From contig JAEINQ010000008.1 in NCBI GenBank assembly GCA_016342285.1, positions 61,198 through 125,197 on the forward strand: 64,000 nucleotides of DNA, written 5' to 3'. This DNA comes from Desulfobacterales bacterium. GTDB taxonomy: Bacteria; Desulfobacterota; Desulfobacteria; Desulfobacterales; JAEINQ01. The translations under genes were made by a program, and so were the position numbers. A model generated the notes under the pieces. The model saw only the letters and a program-made list of their open reading frames with translations, was not told the origin of the DNA and did not search any database. Every line of letters starts with the position of its first letter. Position 1 is the stretch's first letter. Shown piece after piece: positions 42,413-54,319 of the stretch.

Positions 42413-44191
42413 TCAACGGATCCGATACGGATCTGAAAAATAGGTTGCCGCCGAATCCCAGCGGTAAACCAATCGGCTGCCGGCGGTCAGGGCTTCGGGG
42501 AGCGCTTCGATCTGTCGCCGGACGTTGTCATCGTTGTCAAACCGGGCCCATAACACCACGGCAAAGCGCAGGCCATTGGCACGGCTCCAGTGGGGCACCA
42601 CTCTGGCCGCAGGGGCCTTTGCCGGGTAGCGCCGGATGAAATCGACGGCTTCCGAAAGATCCCGGGTCTCGGTGAGTTGAATCCAGCTTCCGGTGCCGCG
42701 CCGGCGGATGTTGGTGGCTTCAATGGCCGGCAGCCTTAGGGGCATTCCGGCGGCGATGTTATCGGGATCATGAATCTGGGGGTTGGCCCGGGCCACCTGA
42801 CCCAGCAGGTCATTGTTGAAATCGCCGTAGAGCTTGATCATGAGCCACGACAGGATTTCAGTCTCCTTGAGCGCTGTTGTGCCCAGATCGTGCGGCGGCA
42901 TCTCCCCGGCCACCCCATCGGCAACCGGAGTGGCCGCCGCCGGCAGCACCGTTGAAGCAGAATCGGCCGGAAGCATTGCCACGGCCATTGCGCCGGCGTT
43001 GGGCGGGATCATCGGATCGGTATTCGTTTCCGGCGAGATAGCCGCAAACAGGCCCGGGTCGCTGGAAACAGCCGGGCCGGAAGCGGGCGATTCCTTCGGG
43101 ATTTCTTCATCCGAGGTCTGAGGCAGACCTGTTTCAGCCTTGGTCGATGGGGTTTTTGGGGTTGGTGGGGTTGGTGGAAGAACCGTCACCGATGTGCTGT
43201 ATTGTGACAACGGCGGGGCAGAGGTGGCCGAAACCGTTTCCATCCGTTGGGACGTCACGAATCGACCCAACAGCAGGGTCGGGTCGATACCATACCCTCC
43301 AAGGGCGACGATCCCGAGCACCAGGGCACCGGTCAGCCATACCAACCGCCGCGGGCGGGATCGACCCGTCTTTTGATAGGACCTTCGGGCGCAGGACCGA
43401 ACCAGGAACCATCCTGCCTTTTTTCGGTTTTGAATGATCATGGCCAACACGGCCTTGTGACACAGGTGGACGATTTTACGAGGAAATCCTCTGGTGGCAA
43501 GGTAGATGGCCCAGATGGCCGGGAGGGTGAAGAAAAGCCTGGCATTGCCCTGTGCCCCGGCCTGGATCAGCCGAAACCGAATCATTTTCCGCGTATCGGA
43601 AAACCCCAGGGGCCCCAGCCGGTGGTAGAGGCTGATGCGGTCGGCGACGTTGGCGTGATCGTCGAGGGTCCGGTCAAATTCAGTCTGGGCAAAAATGACG
43701 ATCTGGAGCAGCTTGGCCTCATTGGTTTCGTAGTTGAGCAGTTCCCGAAGAATCTCCAGGCAAGCGGTCCGGATCTTCTGCCCTTCGTCGATGATGAGCA
43801 CCACGGTGCGGCCCTGCTCCACCCCTTTTTCAAAGAGCGCTGTCTTGATGTGCTCCTTGATTCGCCAGTCGTCGCCTGACAAAGGCTGGCCGTCGCAGAT
43901 CATGGCGGCAACCGTCGATAGAAAAGCCGAGGCATCCGGGAAGTCCGGGTCCAGAATCAGGTGGGTCTCAGTGTCATCGTCCGCGGCAAACCGCTGGATG
44001 AGCTGGCGGCACAGGGTGGTCTTTCCAGTCCCCACCTCGCCGGTCACCACATTGAGCCCACGGCGAAGCCTCAGGGAAAGTTCGAGCTTCTGCAGACACC
44101 CCACATGCTGTCGGGAGTGGTAGAAATAGGCAGGATCCGGGGCGTTTGAAAAAGGTTCCCGATCCAGGTTGAGGATGTGGAAATAGTCCAT
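42413..44191 (-). CDS. mshM: AAA ATPase of the ExeA/MshM type with LysM-like and SPOR-like C-terminus
   Basis: 592 residues. Residues 1-270 are an AAA+ ATPase of the ExeA/MshM group (NREPFSNAPDPAYFYHS-type opening, Walker A TGEVGTGKTT at 50-59, IDEGQKI). One membrane helix at about 285-305 is followed by a periplasmic part: a Pro/Thr-rich spacer (about 315-405), a LysM-like segment (ILSWLMIKLYGDFNNDLLGQ, then IAAGMPLRLP) and a C-terminal SPOR-like segment (NGLRFAVVLWARFDN). Both may hold the protein at peptidoglycan and place the secretin. The C-terminal additions distinguish it from short MshM proteins. Confidence 0.85.
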   Translation of the reverse strand: MDYFHILNLDREPFSNAPDPAYFYHSRQHVGCLQKLELSLRLRRGLNVVTGEVGTGKTTLCRQLIQRFAADDDTETHLILDPDFPDASAFLSTVAAMICDGQPLSGDDWRIKEHIKTALFEKGVEQGRTVVLIIDEGQKIRTACLEILRELLNYETNEAKLLQIVIFAQTEFDRTLDDHANVADRISLYHRLGPLGFSDTRKMIRFRLIQAGAQGNARLFFTLPAIWAIYLATRGFPRKIVHLCHKAVLAMIIQNRKKAGWFLVRSCARRSYQKTGRSRPRRLVWLTGALVLGIVALGGYGIDPTLLLGRFVTSQRMETVSATSAPPLSQYSTSVTVLPPTPPTPKTPSTKAETGLPQTSDEEIPKESPASGPAVSSDPGLFAAISPETNTDPMIPPNAGAMAVAMLPADSASTVLPAAATPVADGVAGEMPPHDLGTTALKETEILSWLMIKLYGDFNNDLLGQVARANPQIHDPDNIAAGMPLRLPAIEATNIRRRGTGSWIQLTETRDLSEAVDFIRRYPAKAPAARVVPHWSRANGLRFAVVLWARFDNDDNVRRQIEALPEALTAGSRLVYRWDSAATYFSDPYRIR

Positions 44192-44206
44192 GGTTTGGCT
44201 ACGCTG

Positions 44207-45946
44207 TTATGGGTTCGCTACGCGAACGTCAGGGGCCGGCGGTGCCGGTGGCGGCCCTTGTGTCGCCGTGGGCACGATTCTCTCTTGGAGAATATGGGGC
44301 GTGATGAAAATCAGCAATTCATCCAGATTGTTGCTGCCGATATTTTTCTTAAAAAGCCTCCCGATCAGCGGAATATCCTTGAGAAACGGCACGCCGTTCT
44401 CGCTGTCGGTCGCCTTTCGTTCGCTCAGCCCACCGATCACTGTTGTCTGGCCATTAAAAAGCACCACCGTGGTTTTGGCCTTCCGGGTGGTAATGGTGGG
44501 CTGACCACCAACGGTGTTGGCAAAATCGGGCTCGTCCTTCTTGGTATCGATCTCCAGCTTAAGGGTTTGGTTATCCACCACGTAGGGTTTGACTTTCAGG
44601 CTCAGCACGGCATCTTTGTACTCGATCTTCACGTTCTGGTTGTCCACGGACTGAAAAGGGATCTCTTTGCCGCTTTCGATGATGGCCTCTTGATTGTCCA
44701 GGGTGGTGATGGACGGACGGGACAGGATATTGAGCCTGCCCTCGGTTTCCAGGGCCGAAAGCTGCACGGAAAGCAGATGTTGACCGATATTCTGGCTGAG
44801 GTAGCCGAGGGTGAACCCCCCGGCCGCCGAGGAGGTGGCGATAGGGAAATTGACCGCATTGCCGGCGGTCGGGTCGACGGCGGTGGCCAGCCCGCTCCCC
44901 ACCCCCCCGCTGCTTGTGGCACCCGAGGTCACGTAATGGTCCACGCCGCCGTCCGATGTCTTGTATGCCCCACCCCACTGGACGCCCAACTCCCGGGCCG
45001 CGCTGTCGGTGGCCTGGACAATATAAGCCTCAATGAGCACCTGACGGGTCGGAACGTCAAGAAGCCGAACCGTTTCTTTCAACCGGTCAATATCACTCTG
45101 TACCGCCTGAATCACCAGGGAGTTGGTATGCGTATCCACAAGGATCGCCCCTTTTACCTTGTCACCCCCCTTGCCCTGGCCATTGCCGGAGGCGGTCCAG
45201 TCCGTCCCGACCCGACCGCTCTGGAAAAATTGATCCAGGTTGTCCCGTAAGGTTTTGGTATCGGCATACCGGACGTGGTACACCCAGGTCCTTAGGGGTT
45301 CGTCCATTCTGGCCCGGGTTTGCAGGGAATTCATCTGAAGCTGGTATTCTTTTTCCTTAGAATTCTTCTCCTGCCGGGCCTCCATCATCTGGATCTCAGC
45401 CTGGAGGTCCTTTAACGTAATGATTCGAAGAATATCGCCTTCCCAGGCAAAGGTCAGGCCGTTGGTGTTGAGAATCCCCTGAAAAACCTTGTCCCAAGGC
45501 ATTTCGCTGACACTGACGGTGGCGGTTCCCTTGACGTTCTGGCTGATGAGAATGTTCTGGCCCGCGGCCCGTGCCAGCACCCGAAGCAGGGTGGCGATCT
45601 CCACGTCCTTGACCTTGAGGCTGATATCCAGGGTCGGCAGGACCGGATTCTTTGCCGCCACATCCATTGCCCGAGGGGGCGTTTCGGCCGGTTCGGCGCC
45701 CGCTTCAGGCAACGCGTCGGCGACCGTAATGCCCTCTTCACGTGATCCTGCCGGCACGCTTTTAGGCAATGGCGCATTCGCCGAAGGCGAATACCCCTTG
45801 GCCTCCTCGGCACGGATGCGCCAGTCCTCGAAGAACGGATCTTTCTTCAGTTCTTTCTGCTGAACACAACCGATCGCTGTCAACAGCACGACCAGGGCGA
45901 CAGCAGCTGCAATCCGCATGGGGATAGCGGTGTGGTTTTTTTTCAT
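44207..45946 (-). CDS. mshL: Outer-membrane secretin of the MSHA/PilQ type
   Basis: 579 residues from ATG 45946 (after AGGGACAGCC); the longer frame to 45979 overlaps the upstream gene. An N-terminal lipoprotein signal ends in LLTAIGC (Cys27). An STN-like domain (LDISLKVKDVEIATLLRVLA) is at about 115-190, then the secretin core with VPFLKDIPLIGRLFKKNIGS, the secretin signature, near residue 530. It ends just before a Pro-rich tail. It forms the gated channel through which the pilus leaves the cell. Confidence 0.92.
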   Translation of the reverse strand: MKKNHTAIPMRIAAAVALVVLLTAIGCVQQKELKKDPFFEDWRIRAEEAKGYSPSANAPLPKSVPAGSREEGITVADALPEAGAEPAETPPRAMDVAAKNPVLPTLDISLKVKDVEIATLLRVLARAAGQNILISQNVKGTATVSVSEMPWDKVFQGILNTNGLTFAWEGDILRIITLKDLQAEIQMMEARQEKNSKEKEYQLQMNSLQTRARMDEPLRTWVYHVRYADTKTLRDNLDQFFQSGRVGTDWTASGNGQGKGGDKVKGAILVDTHTNSLVIQAVQSDIDRLKETVRLLDVPTRQVLIEAYIVQATDSAARELGVQWGGAYKTSDGGVDHYVTSGATSSGGVGSGLATAVDPTAGNAVNFPIATSSAAGGFTLGYLSQNIGQHLLSVQLSALETEGRLNILSRPSITTLDNQEAIIESGKEIPFQSVDNQNVKIEYKDAVLSLKVKPYVVDNQTLKLEIDTKKDEPDFANTVGGQPTITTRKAKTTVVLFNGQTTVIGGLSERKATDSENGVPFLKDIPLIGRLFKKNIGSNNLDELLIFITPHILQERIVPTATQGPPPAPPAPDVRVANP

Positions 45947-45971
45947 GGCTGTCCCTGTATGGGTGTGGTCT

Positions 45972-46478
45972 TTATTCATCCATGTCGTCCAGCGTCAGGG
46001 AAATGGCATCCGATCCATCGGTCTTCGCAATGATCACCTGTCTTGGGGCGATGGATTTTACAAAATAGCCATACTCCATCAGCACTTCTCCGGTCTCGTA
46101 CTCCAATCCGTTGATAATGACCAGGGTCTTGTCTCCAATTTGAAGAAATCCGGAAAAATTCAACCTTTCCCGAATAGCCTCCATAGAGGGGCCATTTTCT
46201 TCTTTTTTCTCCTCCTCCGGTTGCTGGATAATGCCTTGGAAAAAAGGGTTGTCCGGCCACGCAGAGTTTCCCCTTGCAATGACGTAGGCATCGGTGGGGG
46301 TGGAGTCGAGTTTTCTCATTTTTCCGATTACCTCCGCGGCAAACGGTGTCAGATTTTTCGTGTTGGAAGACGGGTTCCCCGGCTTCGGCCCCCTCGCCTT
46401 GGGAGCCAGAACCTGATAGCCGCCGTATACAGCGGCCAACACCATGGTCACGACGATGATCTGTTCACGTCGGGTCAT
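45972..46478 (-). CDS. PilP/MshK-like periplasmic pilus assembly protein
   Basis: 168 residues, a short cytoplasmic N-terminus, one membrane helix (about 7-25) and a periplasmic part. The C-terminal beta-rich domain (LNFSGFLQIGDKTLVIINGL, then EYETGEVL, GYFVKSIAPRQVIIAK) is the pattern of PilP/MshK-type proteins that link the inner complex to the secretin. It lies between PilO-like and secretin genes, where mshK is expected. Its stop region overlaps the longest open frame of the secretin gene. Confidence 0.78.
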   Translation of the reverse strand: MTRREQIIVVTMVLAAVYGGYQVLAPKARGPKPGNPSSNTKNLTPFAAEVIGKMRKLDSTPTDAYVIARGNSAWPDNPFFQGIIQQPEEEKKEENGPSMEAIRERLNFSGFLQIGDKTLVIINGLEYETGEVLMEYGYFVKSIAPRQVIIAKTDGSDAISLTLDDMDE

Positions 46479-46756
46479 GACAACTCACTGGTTTCCGTCC
46501 ACTTGAAACCTAAAATGAGCGTTTCAAATGTCGAAAGAGTATATAACCATTTAATATTAGATGCAATTACCATTTTTCGGCTTCCGAAACTTAAAACCTT
46601 CCGGGATTGACGATCTTGCCGCATCTGCTTCCTCTGATGCCTTCCCGCATAAGCAACTATCGCGGAAAAACATCTTCATTGGTTCTGCGGCAACCTCGAC
46701 AAACGCTCAACTCAGGCGAAAATCACTTGGTGAATGGAGACTCACGGATGACCTGG
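46479..46756. other. 278-bp spacer inside the pilus operon
   Basis: No convincing gene. A 40-codon open frame on - (46557-46679, beginning MKMFFRDSCLCGK) has no ribosome-binding site and no known match. The AT-rich segment near 46530-46570 might hold a promoter for the downstream secretin genes, but no clear -35/-10 pair is visible. Confidence 0.4.
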
Positions 46757-47287
46757 TTACTTTTGAGCAATCCACAATTTCAACCGCATCTCTTCAAGTC
46801 CGTCGCCTGCGAGAATCTGAATCCGCTCCACATGATCCACAAAAGGCGTCGTGTAAAGGGCGAGAAAAAAAGGACTAAAATTCGAAAATTGACCGCGCGC
46901 AACAATGTCAATATTGAGCAGTGCACTCTCTTTGAGCAGGACTGCCGCATCAGGCAGCAGAACCTCAACTTCAAGGTCTTGTTTTCGCCCCATTTCTTCA
47001 AAATGAACCAGAAGGTCCGCGGCCCGCTCTCTCGGCCAATGCTTTTTTTCTACCAAAATCAGTCGTCCGGTATCCTTGAGTTTGGCTTTTTTCAGCATAT
47101 CCTGAAACAGCGGTGCCAGAACTCTCTGCGTCTCGATATCCGTACGAATCTTCGCCGCTAGCCGCTCTCGTTCCCCCATCCCCCGGTACTCCGGAACGAT
47201 CATCAGCAGCCCGATCCCAGTACAGACAATCAGACAGCCGATCATTTTGATCAAACTTCGTACAGGCAGTTTTGGCATCTGTATCAA
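46757..47287 (-). CDS. PilO/MshJ-like pilus assembly protein
   Basis: 176 residues: a basic N-terminus, one membrane helix (about 13-32), a coiled coil (MGERERLAAKIRTDIETQRV) and a ferredoxin-like periplasmic domain (FFLALYTTPFVDHVERIQIL). This is the PilO/MshJ layout. It overlaps the PilM-PilN gene by 4 bp, so the two are translationally coupled. It aligns the inner-membrane complex with the secretin. Confidence 0.82.
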   Translation of the reverse strand: MIQMPKLPVRSLIKMIGCLIVCTGIGLLMIVPEYRGMGERERLAAKIRTDIETQRVLAPLFQDMLKKAKLKDTGRLILVEKKHWPRERAADLLVHFEEMGRKQDLEVEVLLPDAAVLLKESALLNIDIVARGQFSNFSPFFLALYTTPFVDHVERIQILAGDGLEEMRLKLWIAQK

Positions 47288-49167
47288 ATCATTTTTGCCC
47301 GGACGGCGAACCGGAGCACGTCCTTGCCGTCCAGGTTTTCGAGGGTTCGTTTCTCGATACTAGGCTTCTGGAACATCGGGGAATTGCCCAGTTTCAGTAT
47401 GTACTCGGCCAAAACGGCGTCAAAGGTCAACCGGTCGCCCAGAACCACGCCGTCGACAATCACATGGCGGGACTTCCCCTTTTTTGCCCCACCTCCCGGC
47501 GGGTCGAATTCTGCCGTTAGGCTCACCAGTTTAACCTTTGCCGGGGTGATGCGGGCAATTTCATTGACAACGGCCAGCCCCATGTAGCGCTGGCTGACAA
47601 CGGACAGGCGTTTCATCTGAACCACCGTCTGGTCGGCCAGCGTCAGGACCAGGTTCTGGCCCAGTCGGGGGCTGAAGCGATCCAGTTCGCTCTGAAGCCT
47701 TTCCACCCCCTTGTCTTTTTTGCTGTTTTGGTGGTCAAAGAATTGATAAATTCCACCGAGCAGCAGAACGATCAGGGCAAACCCCACCAGCACGGCGCTG
47801 TCAAACCACCGGATGGTTCGTTTTCGGGATTTATCCTTGTAGGTATACAAAAAATTGGGGGTTAGCCGCATACTAGAGAGGGCCAACCCGGCGGCCGGCG
47901 CGAAATCGGCGCGGACCTGAGTTTCTCCGGGCGCTTGGACTCCTTCGGCCAGGGATGATCGAACAAAAGGATCCACGCCCTCCACTTCCAGCCCCAGTTG
48001 GTCATTAAAATAGCCGCTGACCAGGGGCTGCCCACTGATCTGGCCGGATATGTATATTCGTTGAACCCGTTGACCGGAAAAGTGCTGGTTGTAATGGGCA
48101 AATGTCATTTCCACTTGACGCAGGATCCGGTCCAGAGCCGGACGAATCATGTCGAACAGATCCTTTTCAGGCAATACCGACGATGTTGCTTCGTCGGCAG
48201 AGTTGATGAAATTATCGAGCAACTGCTGGGATTGATCCTCGTCAAGTTGCATCCGCTGATCTGAGGTGTCTTCCCAGGCTCGGTCTCGCATATCGAGCAT
48301 CTGGAAAGATATTTCATCCTGAAGGGAGGCAATGCCTTCGCTAACGGCCTGAACCAGGCTCTTCATGCCGGCCTTGATGTCCCTGGAAAGCACGAGGTTG
48401 CCCTTTGAAAAGATGGCAATCCGCGACCAGTCCCTGCCAATAAACAATGCACAGACGTCTTTGTCGTTGGTTTCCAGCCAACCGAATCGAAACAAATTCT
48501 GAAGGGCAAAGGGGACGATGGAGATGCCGGAAAGTGGATATCCGCACTTGATGAACAGCTGCTTAAGACCATCCACTTCGTGCTTCGGTGCGGTGCTGGC
48601 CATGACCTGAAGCTTCGGCGTATTCTCTTCGAGAATCTCACCGATGACATGGTAGTCGAAAATATCCGTCTTTTCATCGAACGCAGCTTCTTTTCGAAAA
48701 GCCCAAAGAACAGCATTGGGGATCTGCTTGGCCGTTACCTTGGGAATTCTCATGGCACGGGTCTCGACATTGGCCGAAGAGATACATCCCCATAGTTCAA
48801 TTTTCCGGCGATTGGCGCCAAACCCCAACAAAGCCGATTTCAGAAATCGGGTCAAATTGTTGCCGTCCTTGGCAATATCGGGCTCCATGGGCATAATGGC
48901 CCAGTTCATCAGCACAGGCTTTCGGTCCAGACCCAGGCCGACGGCCACCAGCTTGATGTCCTTCTCCCCGATATCGACCCCTATCCGCAAGCCCTTGCGA
49001 CGTGAGCCTCGATTTGCCTGTTGTTTCCATTCGGGCGGCTTTTCTTTTTTTGCATTTTTCGTTGACGGGGCCACGGGAGAAGGGGCAACACCGGTGTCAT
49101 GATCGCCTTTGGTACGAATCAGGCTAAGCAGCCTCTCCGTGGAGGAAATCTCATCGGGTCTTGCCAA
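47284..49167 (-). CDS. PilM-PilN fusion protein (MshI-like)
   Basis: 627 residues. Residues 60-410 are a PilM-type actin-like domain (RIGVDIGEKDIKLVAVGLGL, then LFIGRDWSRIAIFSKGNLVL and ISGQISGQPLVSGYF). It is followed by a membrane helix at about 445-468 and a PilN-type periplasmic domain (SELDRFSPRLGQNLVLTLAD, RITPAKVKLVSLTAEF). In type IV pilus systems PilM and PilN are separate proteins that join the motor to PilO. MSHA systems have MshI in this place. The first 55 residues are a polar extension. It heads the pilus operon. Confidence 0.85.
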   Translation of the reverse strand: MARPDEISSTERLLSLIRTKGDHDTGVAPSPVAPSTKNAKKEKPPEWKQQANRGSRRKGLRIGVDIGEKDIKLVAVGLGLDRKPVLMNWAIMPMEPDIAKDGNNLTRFLKSALLGFGANRRKIELWGCISSANVETRAMRIPKVTAKQIPNAVLWAFRKEAAFDEKTDIFDYHVIGEILEENTPKLQVMASTAPKHEVDGLKQLFIKCGYPLSGISIVPFALQNLFRFGWLETNDKDVCALFIGRDWSRIAIFSKGNLVLSRDIKAGMKSLVQAVSEGIASLQDEISFQMLDMRDRAWEDTSDQRMQLDEDQSQQLLDNFINSADEATSSVLPEKDLFDMIRPALDRILRQVEMTFAHYNQHFSGQRVQRIYISGQISGQPLVSGYFNDQLGLEVEGVDPFVRSSLAEGVQAPGETQVRADFAPAAGLALSSMRLTPNFLYTYKDKSRKRTIRWFDSAVLVGFALIVLLLGGIYQFFDHQNSKKDKGVERLQSELDRFSPRLGQNLVLTLADQTVVQMKRLSVVSQRYMGLAVVNEIARITPAKVKLVSLTAEFDPPGGGAKKGKSRHVIVDGVVLGDRLTFDAVLAEYILKLGNSPMFQKPSIEKRTLENLDGKDVLRFAVRAKMI

Positions 49168-49663
49168 GTCTCTTCTCCAACGCTTCGCAGTCTGGTGTTT
49201 TTATTTTTTGGCAGGCTTGTGGGCAGCACGTTCCAAACAATCAATGAAACCATTGAATTGCGATTTCTGTCAAGGATTATTGACATTTCAGGCATCTGCA
49301 TCACGTGCTCGGCAACGCGTGCCACGACAGTAAAGACCGATAGGGGCTGACAGTGGCGGCACCCGCCTTCTCCTGGCAAGACGAATTCCAGTCCCAAATG
49401 CACCATCCAAGCAGCCGCAAAACAAAAATGCTCAGCAAAAAAAATAAGCAAGCCCCCCCCTTTTAGAACCATGAACCATATCGGCTTCTTGCATGTTTTC
49501 CAGTTTCGGGCTATATATAAAAAAACCATCGATGAAGATCGACTCTGACCATAATAGAAGATGTGGATGCCCGAATCGAACGGAAAGGTTCGACGCTCCA
49601 GCCCTCGGCAAAGGGGACACCTGCTGGATCTGTTTCGCGACCCAATGGACGGAGGCAATACCG
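49168..49663. other. 496-bp divergent intergenic region between the pilus operon and the hybrid kinase
   Basis: Promoters for both directions should lie here. The best candidate is at 49244-49273 on -. Further right are a C-run (49452-49460) and an AT-rich stretch CTATATATAAAA near 49511 that could be a -10 region for the kinase. No small gene or riboswitch is recognised. Confidence 0.5.
49244..49273 (-). promoter_or_regulatory. Possible sigma-70 promoter for the pilus operon
   Basis: On the - strand TTGACA (49268-49273), 18-bp spacer and TTTCAT (49244-49249). The -35 is perfect and the -10 weak. It points at the PilM-PilN gene 77 bp away. Confidence 0.4.
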
Positions 49664-52281
<2,618 letters not shown>

Positions 52282-52285
<4 letters not shown>

Positions 52286-53310
52286 ACATCCTCGTCGCCG
52301 AAGATGATCCCATCACCTTGCGCCGCCTCCAGTATTTTCTGGAAAAATGGGGGCATCACGTCCTCTCCGGACAAAATGGTCTCGAAGCGATCGAAATATT
52401 TCTCACCCACCCGGTCGAACTGGTCCTGACCGACTGGATGATGCCGGAAATGGACGGTCTTGAACTGGTCAAACAGATCGCCAACCGTGGAATGGATGCC
52501 GCCTATGTCTACGTGATCATCCTCACGGCCAAAAGCGACAAGGCCGATGTGGTTCAGGCCCTTTCCTTGGAAGGGGTGAACGATTATATCACCAAGCCCT
52601 TTGATCCGGACGAACTCCGTGCCCGCATCAGCGTCGGCGAACGGACGGTCCGCCTGGAGCGGACGCTTCGAGAATACAGCCGGGGGCTGGAAAAAATTGT
52701 CCGCCACCAGACAGCACTGATCCGAAAGACCCAGGAAGAAACCGTCTTGAGGCTCCTTTCAGCCCTGGAGACAAGAGACGACGGAGCCTCCGGACACATT
52801 CGTCGGGTGGGCGACATCAGTGCTTTGATCGCGGAATCCGCCGGATGGTCCAGGGATCGCATCGAAGACCTGAGGCTGGCCGCCCCCATGCATGATATTG
52901 GAAAGATCAGCCTTCCCGATCACCTGGCTCGAAAGAAAGGCCCCTTGAGTGCCGAAGAATTCGAATTGATTAAGCATCATACCGTTCTGGGAAGCCGGAT
53001 TTTTTCCGGATCGGATCTGCCCTTGCTCCAAATGGCAAACGATATCGCCATGTGCCATCATGAGCGCTGGGACGGCGCAGGATACCCCCGGCAACTGTCG
53101 GGCCAGGACATCCCTGAAGCAGCCCGAATCGTCGCCCTGGCGGATGTTTTCGACACCCTGATCCATGATCAGCCCACCGGCCGGGTCGAAATGAACCGAG
53201 AGACCGTTGTGCACACCATGGAAAAAGGTCGGGGAACCCACTTCGATCCAGACCTGTTTGACCGTTTCGTCGAACGGATTGATGATGTAATGGACATTGC
53301 CAAAGGTTAA
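52282..53310 (+). CDS. Response regulator with HD-GYP c-di-GMP phosphodiesterase domain
   Basis: 342 residues from a TTG inside the last codons of the kinase gene. REC 1-118 (EDD, D51 in LVLTDWMMPEMDG, K in YITKPFDPDEL), a coiled coil (about 120-160), then a complete HD-GYP domain: HD in MHDIGKISLPD, and HHERWDGAGYP. All metal and GYP residues are present, unlike the relative at 13831. It should be the degradation output of the adjacent kinase and so lower c-di-GMP. Confidence 0.93.
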
Positions 53311-53344
53311 CTATTTTATATTCATCTGACCATGTGAGGTGTTT

Positions 53345-53794
53345 ATGTCTGATGGGCTTGATGTGATTATTGTTGATGACGATCCCATGGTGTGCGACGT
53401 TCTCGCCGAAATCGTGAAACGGTTCTATACATGGGGAGACGTGCTGGTCTTTACCGATGTGGACGAAGCGATATTCTATTGCATGAACCGAACCGTATCG
53501 GTGGCGATTTTCGTTGTCGACATTTTTCTCGAAGGCCAAAGCGGATTTTTTTTCCTCGATGCCATCAGTGAAAAATTCCCATCGGCCCATGAGGACACCA
53601 TTATTGTCACCGGCAATGCCAGCGACGACGTGGTCAACATGTGCGTGGCCTCGGAGGTCAACCATCTGCTGGAAAAACCGATTCGTCCCTATGCCCTGCA
53701 ACTGGCGATTCGTTCAATCACGTCAAAATATCTGAAATTCGCAAAAAAGATTATGCGCGACCCCATTTTCGCTCGAAACGTTTCGCATTTTTAA
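53345..53794 (+). CDS. Single-domain response regulator
   Basis: 149 residues from ATG 53345, after GTGAGGTGTTT. The receiver is divergent: IIVDDDP acidic pocket, phospho-Asp in FVVDIFLEGQSG, Thr in IVTGNAS and Lys in LLEKPIRPY. A short helical C-terminus (SKYLKFAKKIMRDPIFARNV) follows, with no effector domain. It follows the REC-HD-GYP gene by 34 bp and may shuttle phosphate from the kinase's HPt domain. Confidence 0.84.
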   Translation: MSDGLDVIIVDDDPMVCDVLAEIVKRFYTWGDVLVFTDVDEAIFYCMNRTVSVAIFVVDIFLEGQSGFFFLDAISEKFPSAHEDTIIVTGNASDDVVNMCVASEVNHLLEKPIRPYALQLAIRSITSKYLKFAKKIMRDPIFARNVSHF

Positions 53795-53801
53795 AAAAAC
53801 C

Positions 53802-54089
53802 ATGAAAAAGCCTTCCGCATCCGTGGATGAGCACTTGGCCCATAACCAAGATTTCGTCCGCCTCATTCAGGTCGCCCGGGAAGACCCGGCGATTCGCCGC
53901 CAACTCATATCCTTTCTGACCCTTGACGATTTCAACCGCCAGTCCGCGCTCAATACCTGGCTCCATCAGCTCCGGCTCAATGGGGCGCCGCTGAAATTCA
54001 CCCGCGCCATCGCCTGTCTGACCGATCCTGTCATCGCCCACAAGGCACTGGGTTTGATTCAGGGGCATCATGCCTCCCTGACAAAATGA
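53802..54089 (+). CDS. Small unrecognised cytoplasmic protein
   Basis: 95 residues, 7 bp after the receiver gene. Mostly helical (FVRLIQVAREDPAIRRQLIS, then FNRQSALNTWLHQLRLNGAP, FTRAIACLTDPVIAHKALGL). No signal, membrane or catalytic motif, and no family that I recognise. The ATG overlaps the region of the upstream stop, and spacing suggests cotranscription with the phosphorelay genes. Confidence 0.65.
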   Translation: MKKPSASVDEHLAHNQDFVRLIQVAREDPAIRRQLISFLTLDDFNRQSALNTWLHQLRLNGAPLKFTRAIACLTDPVIAHKALGLIQGHHASLTK

Positions 54090-54098
54090 GTCCCCTCT

Positions 54099-54150
54099 CG
54101 CAGAGCGGGGGGCCTCAGGAGGCCCTCCTTAGGAGAGCTTAATGTCCAAT
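54099..54150 (+). repeat. Dispersed repeat family B, copy 2
   Basis: Begins CGCAGAGCGG and ends AATGTCCAAT. Its centre folds into a perfect 7-bp hairpin, GGGCCTC-AG-GAGGCCC. The spacer up to carB (to 54319) shows nothing else definite. Confidence 0.6.
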
Positions 54151-54319
54151 TAGACCTTCTCTCGCCGGGACGGCAGAACCTTTCCGGGTCCGCCCCTATA
54201 AGTGGTGGCTCTATTTCAGTAGGACTTGCTTCACGGCCTCCTTTTTAGTATCTCTTTCTTCCTGTGCGATCGTTTTCGTCCCATCACTACCCATCCATGT
54301 ACAAAGACAAGGAGAAACC

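Noticed and set aside
46557..46679. 40-codon open frame on the - strand in the pilus operon
   Set aside because: No ribosome-binding site and no recognisable motif.
49312..49323. Sigma-54-like element upstream of the PilM-PilN gene
   Set aside because: The GG and GC are 8 bp apart instead of 10.
49168..49663. Possible c-di-GMP riboswitch before the hybrid kinase or pilus operon
   Set aside because: I cannot find the conserved GEMM core sequences there or at 21925-22056.
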